Source: Sipunculus nudus
Taxonomy: Eukaryota; Annelida; Sipuncula; Golfingiida; Sipunculidae
DNA: 64,000 nucleotides
Reading direction: 5' to 3'
Assembly (NCBI GenBank): GCA_026874595.1
Contig: CM049316.1
Location: 16,453,839 to 16,517,838 of the forward strand
In this document: one piece after another, positions 23,718 to 36,400 of the stretch
Layout: every line of letters starts with the position of its first letter
Numbering within the stretch: position 1 is the first letter of the stretch
Notes under the pieces: model-generated
Seen by the model: the letters and a program-made list of their open reading frames with translations, nothing else
What the model was told of the DNA's origin: nothing
Database searches by the model: none
Program-made: the position numbers and the translations under genes

Positions 23718-26700
23718 GTGCGTTTGTAAACATCGCTGGTCAACTTAACTAAATATCAATATAAATGAAGTTACATTTTCAAGATACGCACATATAGGAA
23801 AAATGACGTGGAAAACGAGTGATATGAAAGTGAAATGAAAGTGGCCGGTCAAGGTAAGCAAGTTTGTTTTTTTGCTGAAGAAAGTTTCCGTGTAGGGAGC
23901 CATCTTGTCAAAGCAGCGTTCACACAAGGGACGCTGGGACGGAATAGTCGACTGTTCTGTTTACCACCCATCGCGTACAGCTTTTCAAAATATTCTTAGC
24001 AAAACACCAGGGCATTTCGGCACATGGCGGCACTCAAACTTGATTTAAAATGATCGTCTGCCATTGTTTTACTCTTTACAATGTCAGATTTTTATTCAAT
24101 TTATGTTTTAAACAAATAATCGTTGCTAAGTAGTGCCGCAAATGGTTTTAAAGTAGGCATTTATTTCAATTTTGCTTGACCATGCCCAACGAAGTTGGAC
24201 GCTGTGTGTTACAGCAGGGGTTTTTAAACGAACTATTTGGTGACAATTCCCAAGATTTTTATAACAAGTTATGTATTGCACGAAAGATAATCAGTAATAT
24301 TTAATTTACAAATAACTAATAATTGTAAATAATACATTTACACAAGGCTCCCACGCATGCGAGACTGCTTCTAAGAGCGGCCTCCGAAAGTGGCCCACTC
24401 GTCGGCCCAAAAACGATGTCTGTCAGGAAGATATTCAGGAAACCCTTCTAGTTTAAACCACACAGTGCTTTCAGGAAAACAACCTGAATTCAAGATTTTG
24501 AATATCTTGATTAAACCGCGGTTTTAAGTGGTGATTTTACAGTAGTATTATATAATCTGCTTGATATTACACATGAATGAATTAAAAATGTCACATATTT
24601 AGAAGATCCTTTCAAACTTTTGACAATTTGACCTATACATTGTTTATTATCTTATATTTTAATCATTTGGCCAAAAGCAGGTATGGTTTTCAGGCACTTT
24701 TTTCAGAAATCAGTGCAGGCAAGCAATATTTTATTTTTTACCTTTTTAGCTCAGCTGACTATAAGTCATCTGAGCTATAGTAGTGGTCCATTGTCCGACG
24801 TCTGTCCGTCCGTCCGTAGATGTGGCACATTTTGAAACAGTAAGACCTAGGAATCCAAAATTCGTCATAATGTTAGATGTCCCCAAGATCTCCTACAAAG
24901 CCAAAAACTGGGTCTTTGCAACTTCGTTGATTTGAGAAATTAAGGAAAACCTCAATTTTTTTTATTAAAAACCTATTTTCACACTTCAGGACTGCCTAAT
25001 TTCAAACCTCTAATCTGTTTTTTCCTCATATTTGCAATAAATATTCCACTATATAGTTTCTATGTACATGCCAGAAATTAGGTCTGTATTATATAATTCT
25101 AAAAAGATATGGGCTCAAACATAATGCATTTTGTAAAAAATTAGAAAAGATATTTGATCACTTACACAAAACATGTTAAAACTAAGGACTTATTTCCAGT
25201 AATTTAACTTTAATTAATCAAAACTAAATTGTATACCCAAAATTAGATCAAAATCTTTTAAATTTTTTCAAATATTAGCAAAAATAAAAAATTAGTACCT
25301 TAATTTTTGCCCAACTTTGGCCACGGCAAGTTTTTTTCCTGTTAGTACTGTGGATTTAATTTTCACAGCATGTACACATAAGGATTTAATCTGTTAAAAT
25401 TTGAAATTTGAAAATAAAAGCTGCAAAAATTAGGCTAGTTATTGAATTTTTTTTTTTAGGCTCTTGTTGTATTCCCTTACATTGTCAAGCAGTCCACTTT
25501 GGTCACTGTAGGTCATTCAGTGCAGCTCTCTATGCTCCCCAGGCTGTTGGCATAATGTTAAATGTCCCCAAGATCTCCTACCAAGCTGAAAACTGGGTCT
25601 TTGCGACTTTGTTCCTTTGAGAAATTAAGGAAAAACCTCAATTTTTGTTAAAAACCTATTTTTTTACACTTCAGGACTGCCTTATATCAAAACCACTCAT
25701 CTGTTTTTCCTCATATTTACCATAAATATTCCTCTATATAGTTCCTATGTACATGCCAGAATAAGGTCTGTATTATATAATTTAAAAAAGTTATGGGCTC
25801 AAACATATTGCATTTTGTAAAAATCGCTTAACACAAAACATGTTAAAGCTATGGACTTTTTTCCAGTAATATAACTTTGATTAATCAAAATTAAATTGTA
25901 TACCCAAAATTAGATCGGCACGTTTTTTTCCTGTAAGTACTGTGGATATAAATTTCACAGCATGTACACATAAGGATTTCATCTGCAGCTCTCTAGGCTC
26001 CCCAGGCTGTTGGCATAATGTAATGCAATCCCATCACTAGGGCAAGCCCTTTCCACTGATTTGAGCTTGATCAGGCTGCCTGCAGTTAATACCATACCAC
26101 AGGGAACCTTTTTCTCTTCCCCCTCCCCCCCCCCCCACCGCCCCACCCCATTCTGTTTACAGACCTGTACTATGAACTAGATGAATCTTATAATTAACAT
26201 TTTTTCAGCAACGAGCAGTAACAACGGAGATCCCTCCCCCCACCCACCCCTTCAATACACAGGACTAATGAACATGAAGAATCTATAATTTTAATGTTAA
26301 ATAAATTCTTTTTGATGAGACTTGGACAATTTTAAAGAAAAACTTTTCAGGAATTTAATCCTAATATTCAAATGTGTTAAAATATTAGGATGTAATGTAA
26401 GTGCTTGCTGACAAGATTTAAGAAGATATAAATACTTTGTACCATTTCATTCATATCTCTTAAAGTTGGCGGGGCCGAGGTGTGAATAACACTGTTAACT
26501 TACTATTAAAATTAGGAATATTCGTCAAACTTTGTGGAATTAATTTTTAACTCATATGGCCATATATTTAACTTTTGAAAACTTAATTACCTTCACACAT
26601 TATTTGTTTAAGAAATGTTACTTTTATATAACACTTACCGTAGGCCTATTTGTTCCCTTGGTGCTTCACTAAATGGTTTAGATCATGTCCATTATTCTAT

Positions 26701-27362
26701 AATTTACAGAGTTTCATTTTAGCAGGGCCATTTTCTCAAAGCTTTTCTAATGATAATACACATGAAAAACCAAAAGAAATAAAAATATTTTGCAGTTACT
26801 TATATTTTCAAAAATTCAGCTGAGCGATGTGACCCATGGGTCCCTTGTTTTTGTATGTTTTGACAAAAATGTCATACAATCAGGGAAAAGCATGAAAATA
26901 ACCGTTTTTTTTGCTAAACAGGTAAAAATTACATAACAAAGGAAATATCATTACAAAGGAATCTTATCAAAATAATTATTTTATCTTCTTGAAAGATGAA
27001 AATCAAACTAAAAAATTTTGATGCGGGGTGGGGGTGGGGGGTAAATTTTGACACGGGTATTGCCTGAGAACCATACCTTTTTCTTTTTTTATTGGCCTTA
27101 TTTGTCATTTTCATGCCAGTGCTGGATAAATAATTTATGATATTAAACACTATTTTCACAGTTAAATAAAAAATCAAATGAAAAACCACTGGCCTGTGTC
27201 ATTATTTTGGAAAAAAAAGTGCCTGAAGCACATATTATTCTTTTTGGCCTAAAAGTAGCATTTTTATATGCCACCAACCACAAAACAACACTCATACATA
27301 CCCTTCGAAAGCCAGTACTGTCCAGGCAACCCAGCCTTTATTTCTCCCTAGTATTTCTCTTA

Positions 27363-27409
<47 letters not shown>

Positions 27410-30400
27410 TATATTTATTGTATTGAATAAAGTTGATTCATATTACAGTAAGTCTTCCTACTAATGATGAATTTTAAATGTTTATAAAATTGGTAAGGGA
27501 AATTGATCTTTTCTTAGTTAAGCAAATTAATATTAATTAATATTCACAACAAAGCCCATCCGTCTTATCTAGCTTTCTGAGTTGGTATTGTTTTTGTCTG
27601 TTGATTAAATTTATTTTGTGAATTTGGGGTGTCCTGTTGCTTGTTTAATGATAATAAAATAATGTTTGTATCTTCACAGTCATACCTAGTTACTGGCAGT
27701 CAGAATAGAATGTAAAAATTATGAATTATAATTGATCATCACTCATTACTTTTTGTTTTGTTTTTATAATTGAACTTGATTTTACAACCATTTTGATTTT
27801 GGATTAATAAATATTCCTTCTTTTTTACCTTGAAATTTGCTTATTAAATAATACACAAAACATTGATTATAAGTGAATCCAGTACATAACCTGTACGCCA
27901 TGCTGAAGGTCATGGTATTAACCAAGTTGTTGACACTTGTTTGCTGCACAAGGTTGAGTTTTTATGCTGTTTGCTACTGTTTTTGTTATTTCTCTGACTT
28001 GATAAGAATATTTTTTTTCTGCTTAAACTTCTTTTCATAAAAATACATAATCGTTTGTGACCGATTATGCAAAAGAGCAACCAGTTTAATTGATTATGAA
28101 CAAAAATGACCAATCATCGATATAATTAATTAATTCGCAAACCACTGATAATGAATTACTTAAATTGTGAAATCATCAGTTTTTTATCTTCAAATTTCTG
28201 TACTTCACACATTTAAATGGTATTACCACATGTTTTGCTGTATCAGTTGTTATTGTTTGGTTGTGCAGGTTCGTGGACGGAGCATGCAGTCAACTTTACC
28301 AAGAGGTTTATCAGCAGCAACAAGCGCTGCAGCATCCAGCCAGGTGGGATAGATGTGGTGCCTGCTGATCCTGGCACCTGTAGTTCATACTGTCTCCTCC
28401 CTCAGGTACAGATGCTTATATAAACTAGAGGGTTTGTAGAGACTGATGACCAAGTCTTTTGAACCCAAAAATATAAAATATGGCATGCATGTGTTTAAAA
28501 GACCTGGAATAAACTTTATAAATTTTACAAGAATATATTTTACAAAAGGATAGTTTTATTGGAAATTAGTCTGAACATGTACCTTCATGTGAACCAAATT
28601 GCGTCTGACATGATGCACACTTGTGCATTATTATGATATCTGTAATATATAACATGTACATCCTCTGTGTAATGCTAGTAAACTTGCAGATGACAGTTGA
28701 TTTAGATTATTTATATGTTATAGGAAGACGAGACTCAGCCTGCATGGATAACAACTAGTAATGATACTAGTATCAGTGACTTGCTACAAAAACACTCAGA
28801 GCCCAGGTAGGTCAGTTTGTGATGTAGAACTGTGATATTGTTTGCTGCAATAAACAGCCAGAGCATAAGTAGCTCATTGTCGAGCACAGGACTCAAAGCC
28901 AAGAGATCATGAGTGAGAAAATAAGCAAATAGTGATCAAATTTTTCATGAATTTTTTGATTTCCTGATTTTTTTTGGTGCCATTTTGTGAAAAGTTGTAA
29001 GGTTTTGTTTGTCACCTTTGGAGATAGAAAGAACTCGTTTTAGTCCTACTCTGTGTATGTCAGTAGGTGTGAACCTTCATGGTAGGGAAACAAATGGAGC
29101 CAGGTAATCATCTTTACTTTAAGGTTTTTCCACTATTGAGTAGAGACTGTAAGGAGGAGTATTCCTGTGCTAATCTGTATGTACTCATTCAGAATTATAC
29201 TTTAAATCCTTTGTAAAAAGTCTAGATCTCACGTTTCAAGTTTATTCAGTATCTAGAGGTTTCTAACACAAATCTTTCTTTCAATACAGAGAGGATGACA
29301 ACAGCTTGGTGGTTCAGCTGCACAAGCTCTGTGATGGCCTGCCAAACAGTGGTGAGTTCAATCCCCATGTGTCAGAAATGATTGGTAATAGCTATTAGTA
29401 ACAACTGTCAAATAATCCTACTTTTCCTTAATAGGTTTCTCCTACTTTTATGTTTCAGTCCTAATTTTCCTACTTTTTGTTAAAAATGTATACCTTTTCC
29501 TACTTTTTGTCTTGCGCAGTAATATGCTGCATTTGTCCAAATTTGCAAATTACTGTGGGTTGTTTAAATTTCATTGGTAGTTTTTAGTACCATGTGATGT
29601 CAAAACATGCTGTGCAAACCAAGGGCCACATAAAAATTGTTTAAACCAGTCCTTGATAATCACTTTTTATATGCCCATCTACGAGCGGACGCATTAAGGT
29701 ATACCCACCGTCCATTCGTTTACTTTTAGTGATGCCCCCATAACTTACTGGGGCTTTGGTGGGTTTTTGCAAAACTCACCTTAATTACTTACCAATAGAT
29801 TATCTCACCCCAGTTCCATTATGGGCAAGATCCACACTAAAAGGTCAGATGACACTAGGCTACTTTCTGGTGTCATCGCAATAACTTTACAAGTAATACA
29901 ATGGATTTTGATAAAACTCAACACAAATGTTAACCAATAAAATATCTCTCCTAAGTTCAATTTCCAGCAAAATCCACTCAAAATAAATGAGGGGTCAAAG
30001 GTCACCAGACTTTGATTGGACCATGGTGATTTACAAAAAATCTTGTAGATTTTGATCAAACTCATATATATTTACCAACAGAGTTTCTAACCTGAATTAA
30101 ATTCTTAGCAAAATTTGCAAATATTTAATGTGGTCAGAGGTCACCAGATAACAAAATGGTGTATCATGCACCATTTGCTGTGCTCTTGTAGGTTTTTATG
30201 TTTGTTCATCAAGAATAAGAATGAATACTGCAATGTTTAAGGGTGGGTTCAGTCTTACTTTTGTCCCTATTTTTTCTTAATTTTTCTACTTTTTCGTAAG
30301 GGTGTTCTTGACAGCTTGTCAGGTTAACCATTCATTCGTTGCTTGTAACCATAAGCACAAGTGATCATTATGTGAATCAACATGTTTGAAAGAATTAACT

Positions 30401-33400
30401 GAATTGTCTTCAGTGATTCTAAAGCTACATATTGCTGATGTCTGAGTGATCATTTTATAAATTTGCAATATTGAATGTCACACAGAATATGCAGTGTCTC
30501 TGGTTTAGCCTTCTGTCAGACTCTAAAATGTGGAAAACTTCAGGCTCAAACAAATGTTTATAAATGAGATGGTACTGCATCATTTTATCTTGGACTTTTA
30601 ACAATTTATCAATCATTATGTTATCAATCATTGTATCGCCAGACATAGTCTGGAGATACTATGGTTTAGGCACGGTCCCGCCGCCGCCGCCGCCGCAGAG
30701 ATTTCTTTTGGACACAATAACTCAAAAAATATTTCACGGATCTTTACCAAACTTGGTATATGTATAGATATGGGTGAGAGGACGACGCCTATTTAAAATG
30801 AGGTCATGACCTCAACTAGGAGAGTGACCTTGACCTTGAATAGGTTCAATTTTGGGGAAAATCACACAAATTCTTAAATATCTCAAGAAAACTTGCATGG
30901 ATTGATCCCAAAATAAAGTTGATCAAAGATCATGGATAGGGTTGTCATGTTCCAGAAACTGGTGGCGCCACCTATTATTCTTTACTTGTTTTCATGCCAT
31001 TTAATATCCCCAAAATTGCTACTTGACAGTACTGTGAGCATTATAAGTCAAAAACTAATAGACAGATTTCTTTCATATTATGCAAATACATAGATATGGG
31101 TTATGGGATGATGTTTATATAAATTGGGGTCATGACCTTACCTATGAGAGTGGCCTTGACCTTGAATATTGCCATATATGGTGAAAATCACACAAATTCA
31201 TTTATTTCTCAATAAGGGATGCATGCATTGGTCCAAAAATCAACTTGACCCAAGATCTTGGATAGTAATGTCATGTACGGGAAACAGGTGGCGCCACCTG
31301 TTATTCTTTTACTTGTTTTCGTGGCGTTTAATACCCCATCATTGCCACTTAACAGTACATTTATAACCTGGGAGCATTATAAGTCAAAAACTAATGGACA
31401 GATTTTTTTCATATTATGCATATACATAGACATGGATTATGGGATGATGTATATATAAATTGGGGTCATGACCTTTCCTATTAGAGTGGCCTTGACCTTG
31501 AATATTGCCATATATGGTGAAAATTACACAAAATCATTAATATCTCAATAAGGGATGCATGCATTGGTCCAAAAATCAACATGTTCGAAGATCTTGGAAA
31601 GTATTGTCATGTACCGGAAACAGGTGGCGCCACCTGTTATTCTTTTACTTGTTTTGTGCTGTTTAATACCCCATCATTGCCATTTATCAGTACTGTGAGC
31701 ATTATAAGTCAAAAACTAATGGACAAATTTCTTTCATATTATGCATATACATGGATATGGGTTATAGGATAATGTTTATTTGAATAGGGGTCATGACCTT
31801 TCCAATGAGTGGCCTTGACCTTGAATATTGCCATATATGGTGAAAATCACACAAAATCATTAATTTCTCAATAAGGGATGCATGCATTGGTCCAAAAATC
31901 AACTTGACCCAAGATCTTGGATAGTAATGTCATGTACCGGAAACAGGTGGTGCCACCTGTTATTCTTTTACTTGTTTTCGTGGCGTTTAATACCCCATCA
32001 TTGCCACTTAACAGTACATTTATAACCTGTGAGCATTATAAGTCAAAAACTAATGAACAGATTTCTTTCATATTATGCATATACATAGACATGGGTTATG
32101 GGTAATGTATATATAAATTGGGGTCATGACCTTTCCTATTAGAGTGGCCTTGACCTTGAATATTGCCATATATGGTGAAAATTACACAAAATCATTAATA
32201 TCTCAATAAGGGATGCATGCATTGGTCCAAAAATCAACATGTTCGAAGATCTTGGAAAGTATTGTCATGTACCAGAAACAGGTGGCGCCACCTGTTATTC
32301 TTTTACTTGTTTTGTGCCGTTTAATACCCCATCATTGCCACTTAACAGTACTGTGAGCATTATAAGTCAAAAACTAATGGACAGATTTTGTTGCATATAC
32401 ATAGACATGGGTTAGGGGATGATGTATATTGAAATTTGGATCATGACCTTTTCTATGAGAATGACCTTTTCTATGAGTGTGGTCTGATATTAATTGTTGC
32501 TGAAGATGGGGGGCTTATTCTTAAAGGGGGGGGGGGATTAATTGTCTGGCGATACTATGGCACCTGCAGTGCCAAGAAATATCTAGTTGTATGATGTCTT
32601 TTTCATTGTCCCCACTTCATGGAACAGGGGACATTGATTTGGGGTTTTCTGTCTGTCCCTCTATTGTCCATATGTATTTTTTCCTTTCTATGCAATAACT
32701 TTCATAAATATTATCTGATTTCATCCAAATTTGGGTCAGTGATTGCTCTCATGCTTACCTTGGTTGAGTTTGGTTTTGGAGTGTCTGTCTTACAAGATAA
32801 TAATGAAATATGGATATTTAATTTTTGATATAGTGAATCATCACATTTTGTTTCACTAAACACCAACATATGTTGCTAGTGGTGGACATAAATTACTTGA
32901 AATAAGTGCGGTTACTGCCAGATGCTGTCATCTGATGAGCATGGTTAAAATTATTTGCACTTAGTCACCACAGACTTTCAATCATCCTGGACTTTAAGGC
33001 TGAAGCTGGGGACATTCCTTGAATTTACTTATTATGAGTGGCTGTGGTATCCATTTCTACCAAAATGTATGCAAAGTCTTTATTAAACTGAGCCTTCAAT
33101 ATTGATTTGTGTTGACAGAGCTTGTTACAAAAAGATTTTATGAAAAGCTGTGCTTTTATGTATTGTTTAATTCTCTCTCTTACTAATATCAAAAGCAACA
33201 GCAGTTTTATTTGTAGTAACATACCTAATGATTAGGGACTGATATTTCCTTTCTTGCAGGAGAGCTTGTTGATGTCTTGTGGTTGATACAGGAGGAAGTA
33301 GATCTTCAGGTACCAAGGTAGAAAAAAAAAACATTTTTCTGGTAATGTATTTTGTCTGTGATAGGTTATAGGTAATACATGAAGCATTTAAACATAGTGC

Positions 33401-36400
33401 AGAAAATATGGACAGATGAAATCCTAAGAATATTAATAACTTTTGAATCAAGAATAAAGGATTCTGAGAACAATAAATTCATTCAAGAAGCACTCCGAAG
33501 CAGATATCTCATGCTTCTGCAGACTGTTAATATTAAATGATTATTTAAGGGCTCTATTGTAATAAAGAGATAATCTCCAAAACCTTTATTTAAATAAGCC
33601 AAAAGATGCTAATCCCACAGTGCGCAGGCTGTCTATTTTTTTTATATTAACATATATAATGTTGGGGGGGGGGGGAAGCTGCCAAATGGCTAATTATCAT
33701 AATCCAAGCATGTCCAACAAAGGCATATTGCAGCAAATCGGAAAAAAACAGAGGTTTGCAAATAACAAAAGATAGCGTTGCTACCAATCAACAGCTATGG
33801 TCATGATCAACCAAAACTGGTCACATCATTTTACTTTTTCTTAACATGGGCACATGTTCCATGCTTACTAACAGTCTCTTATGCATCAAGTCTCAGGGGC
33901 ATTACATGACCTTTACTAAATAGGAATTATCTACAGTTTATAAATATGTATAAAATATAAGTCAGAAAACACAACAATTTCACATATAAGACAAGTGAAT
34001 AACTTCAAACAGCTCGCTTGTATGAATATCATAAGTGTAATAATTTTCATGTGTTTGATTTTAAATATTTATGTGAAATATCAGTTGTGCATTATGGTGC
34101 TTCCTGCATTTTTTCAGTGATGATATCTTGCTTTATGGGGTTCTTAAAAGATTGCTGGGGTGGCACCGTGCTCGTGTTACACTGGCAGGCTGTGGACCAA
34201 TCACAGCGCAAAACCAAAAATGGCAGGAGGTTTTGTGCTCTGACTACATAGACTACTCTGAAAAATGCAGCACAGCCAGTGAGAAATCCCAGGTTTTATG
34301 GAGAGGTCCACTCAAATTAGTAACTGCCAGTGTAAGTTATATTCCTTTGTTTCTGCATAGTGGAATGTTTAATAAAGTAATTTATTGTTGTGAATCATAC
34401 CAGTTTCTTTCTAAGAATCATGACAGATTTAAGTACTTTTACCAACTAATACTTTACTGTTCATTACATAGTACTGATAAGATCAATAACAAGTTATCAC
34501 TCATATTTTTTCTGAGTGCATGTTTTATTAACAAAAACAAAGGTAAAACAAGGAATCTGCATTCTAAGGAATGCAAGCCTTAGGTTTGGGGGCTCATGGA
34601 AGTATTGAATGATGCTCCCAAAATGGTTTTGTACTCACTAATTTGGCCTATATTCACACATGGGTTCATGCATAAGTGACAATTTTTGTGAATATTCCTT
34701 GAAGGTGCTACTGAATCTGGATCATGTGCTCGATCCGCACCAAAATCTAATTGTTCATTCATATGCCCATTCACAAAATGACCTGAAAATTTCATGATAT
34801 TCTGTTCATGATTGTTTGAGTTACCTTGTGAACAAACACAAAAATTGTTGAATACATACCCACTTAGTAGAGGCAATAACCTGAGTAACAAGGTGAGATT
34901 ATCATTTCAGAACCTCAACACGACACTCCTGCCAGGGTACCAGCTGCAGTATGAGGAGAAGGAACCGCTGATCAAAGTTAACTTTGAAGAAATGGAAGAC
35001 AGCCCAAGAAAGCGGAGGTGCAGCCCTCGCAAACACAACCGTTCACCAGTGAAAGGTTTCCGGTCACCTGTCAAAGGATTCAGTTCACCACTGAAGGGGG
35101 TGAGATACTGTCATACCATAACATGGACATAGTACCTTTTATATCAGTATCTTTGATCAGTTAACTCAGTGATCAGCTCTGGAACAAGAAATCCAAGACA
35201 TCATCACCATGCTATTCCTGATAATACTCACTCATGAGGATGGAGGCCTGAAAAACTGTCCCACCTGCAGCAAGAATAAGATAGATTTGTGTGGCAAAGT
35301 TAGATCAAAATACATGTTTTTACACACATGTACACACCCTATATATGTGTGTGTGTGTATAAATATATGTATAAATGTACATACACACACAAGGAAAAGC
35401 GGCACCATGTCTGGTGTTTGTGTGACCTTATACAACCTGAATGTTACCAATTTACCTTTAAAAAGGAAAATAACAACTGTCTTAAGAGTGATCCAGAGTT
35501 TCCCTTTGTTATAATTGTGATAACAAATATAAACAAAGGCTTTTTTCCTGAATTAACTTCTGTTCTGTTCTATTTGTGATGATTCTGTTTATTGGTTATT
35601 TTCTTCCAGAGATATGGACCAGGTTTCCAAGAGACAGTCACCTTGGCAACAGAGTTGGAGATGTTAGATGTGGTCCAGTTGCAGTCAATTCCACATTTCT
35701 ACTTCACTGGGACGACCTTACAACTGTATCCTTTGTTAAGCCGGCTCTGTGCTTTGGAATAACCGTAGATCCCCATTTTATGACCACATGTGTTTTTAAA
35801 GCTGCATTGTTCTTACCTGTTTCATCAAATTACTTTGTGACAAATTTAGTTGATTATAAACCTAAATGTGAACAAAACTTTTTGCTGTATTCAATTTAAA
35901 AGTAAATATATGTTTCATTGACATTGTGCTGATATACTGTGGTTAGCTTGTTATTCGCGGTGGTCTCAAATTTGTGATATTCGCGGAAGGGGAAATGCCG
36001 CGAAATTGAAACCACGCAGATAGGAAACCTTGCTATCAAGGGAAAATAGTCTCTGAAGTTGCCACCACACGGCAATAATGGGCATAAGTGGGAAATGAAT
36101 ATAATCCAAATGACGATATTGTTGATCAAAGTTTGCGACGTGTCCTCGATCTAGTTTTAGGCTTAGTTTTCATTTACTCAAATCAGATATAACATTAAAG
36201 TGATATATAAAACAGTTAACAAAAGTAAAGAAATTATTTTTATTTATTTAAATAGTGTTTTATAGTACAGTATGACAGTTTATTTTACAATTATAAGATT
36301 AACTACATTTGAATTAACCATTCCCAGTAACGTTAATGTCAGTGGTAAAGAAAGAAGCAAGTCAAGTGCCATCCTAGAGCATCTGCAGGATGACACAGTG

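Noticed and set aside
33302-33312. Donor of MTBP exon 5 at 33,310 (CAG|GTACCA)
   Set aside because: It would end in phase 1 relative to exon 6, which requires phase 2; the GTAGAA donor at 33,318 restores the frame.
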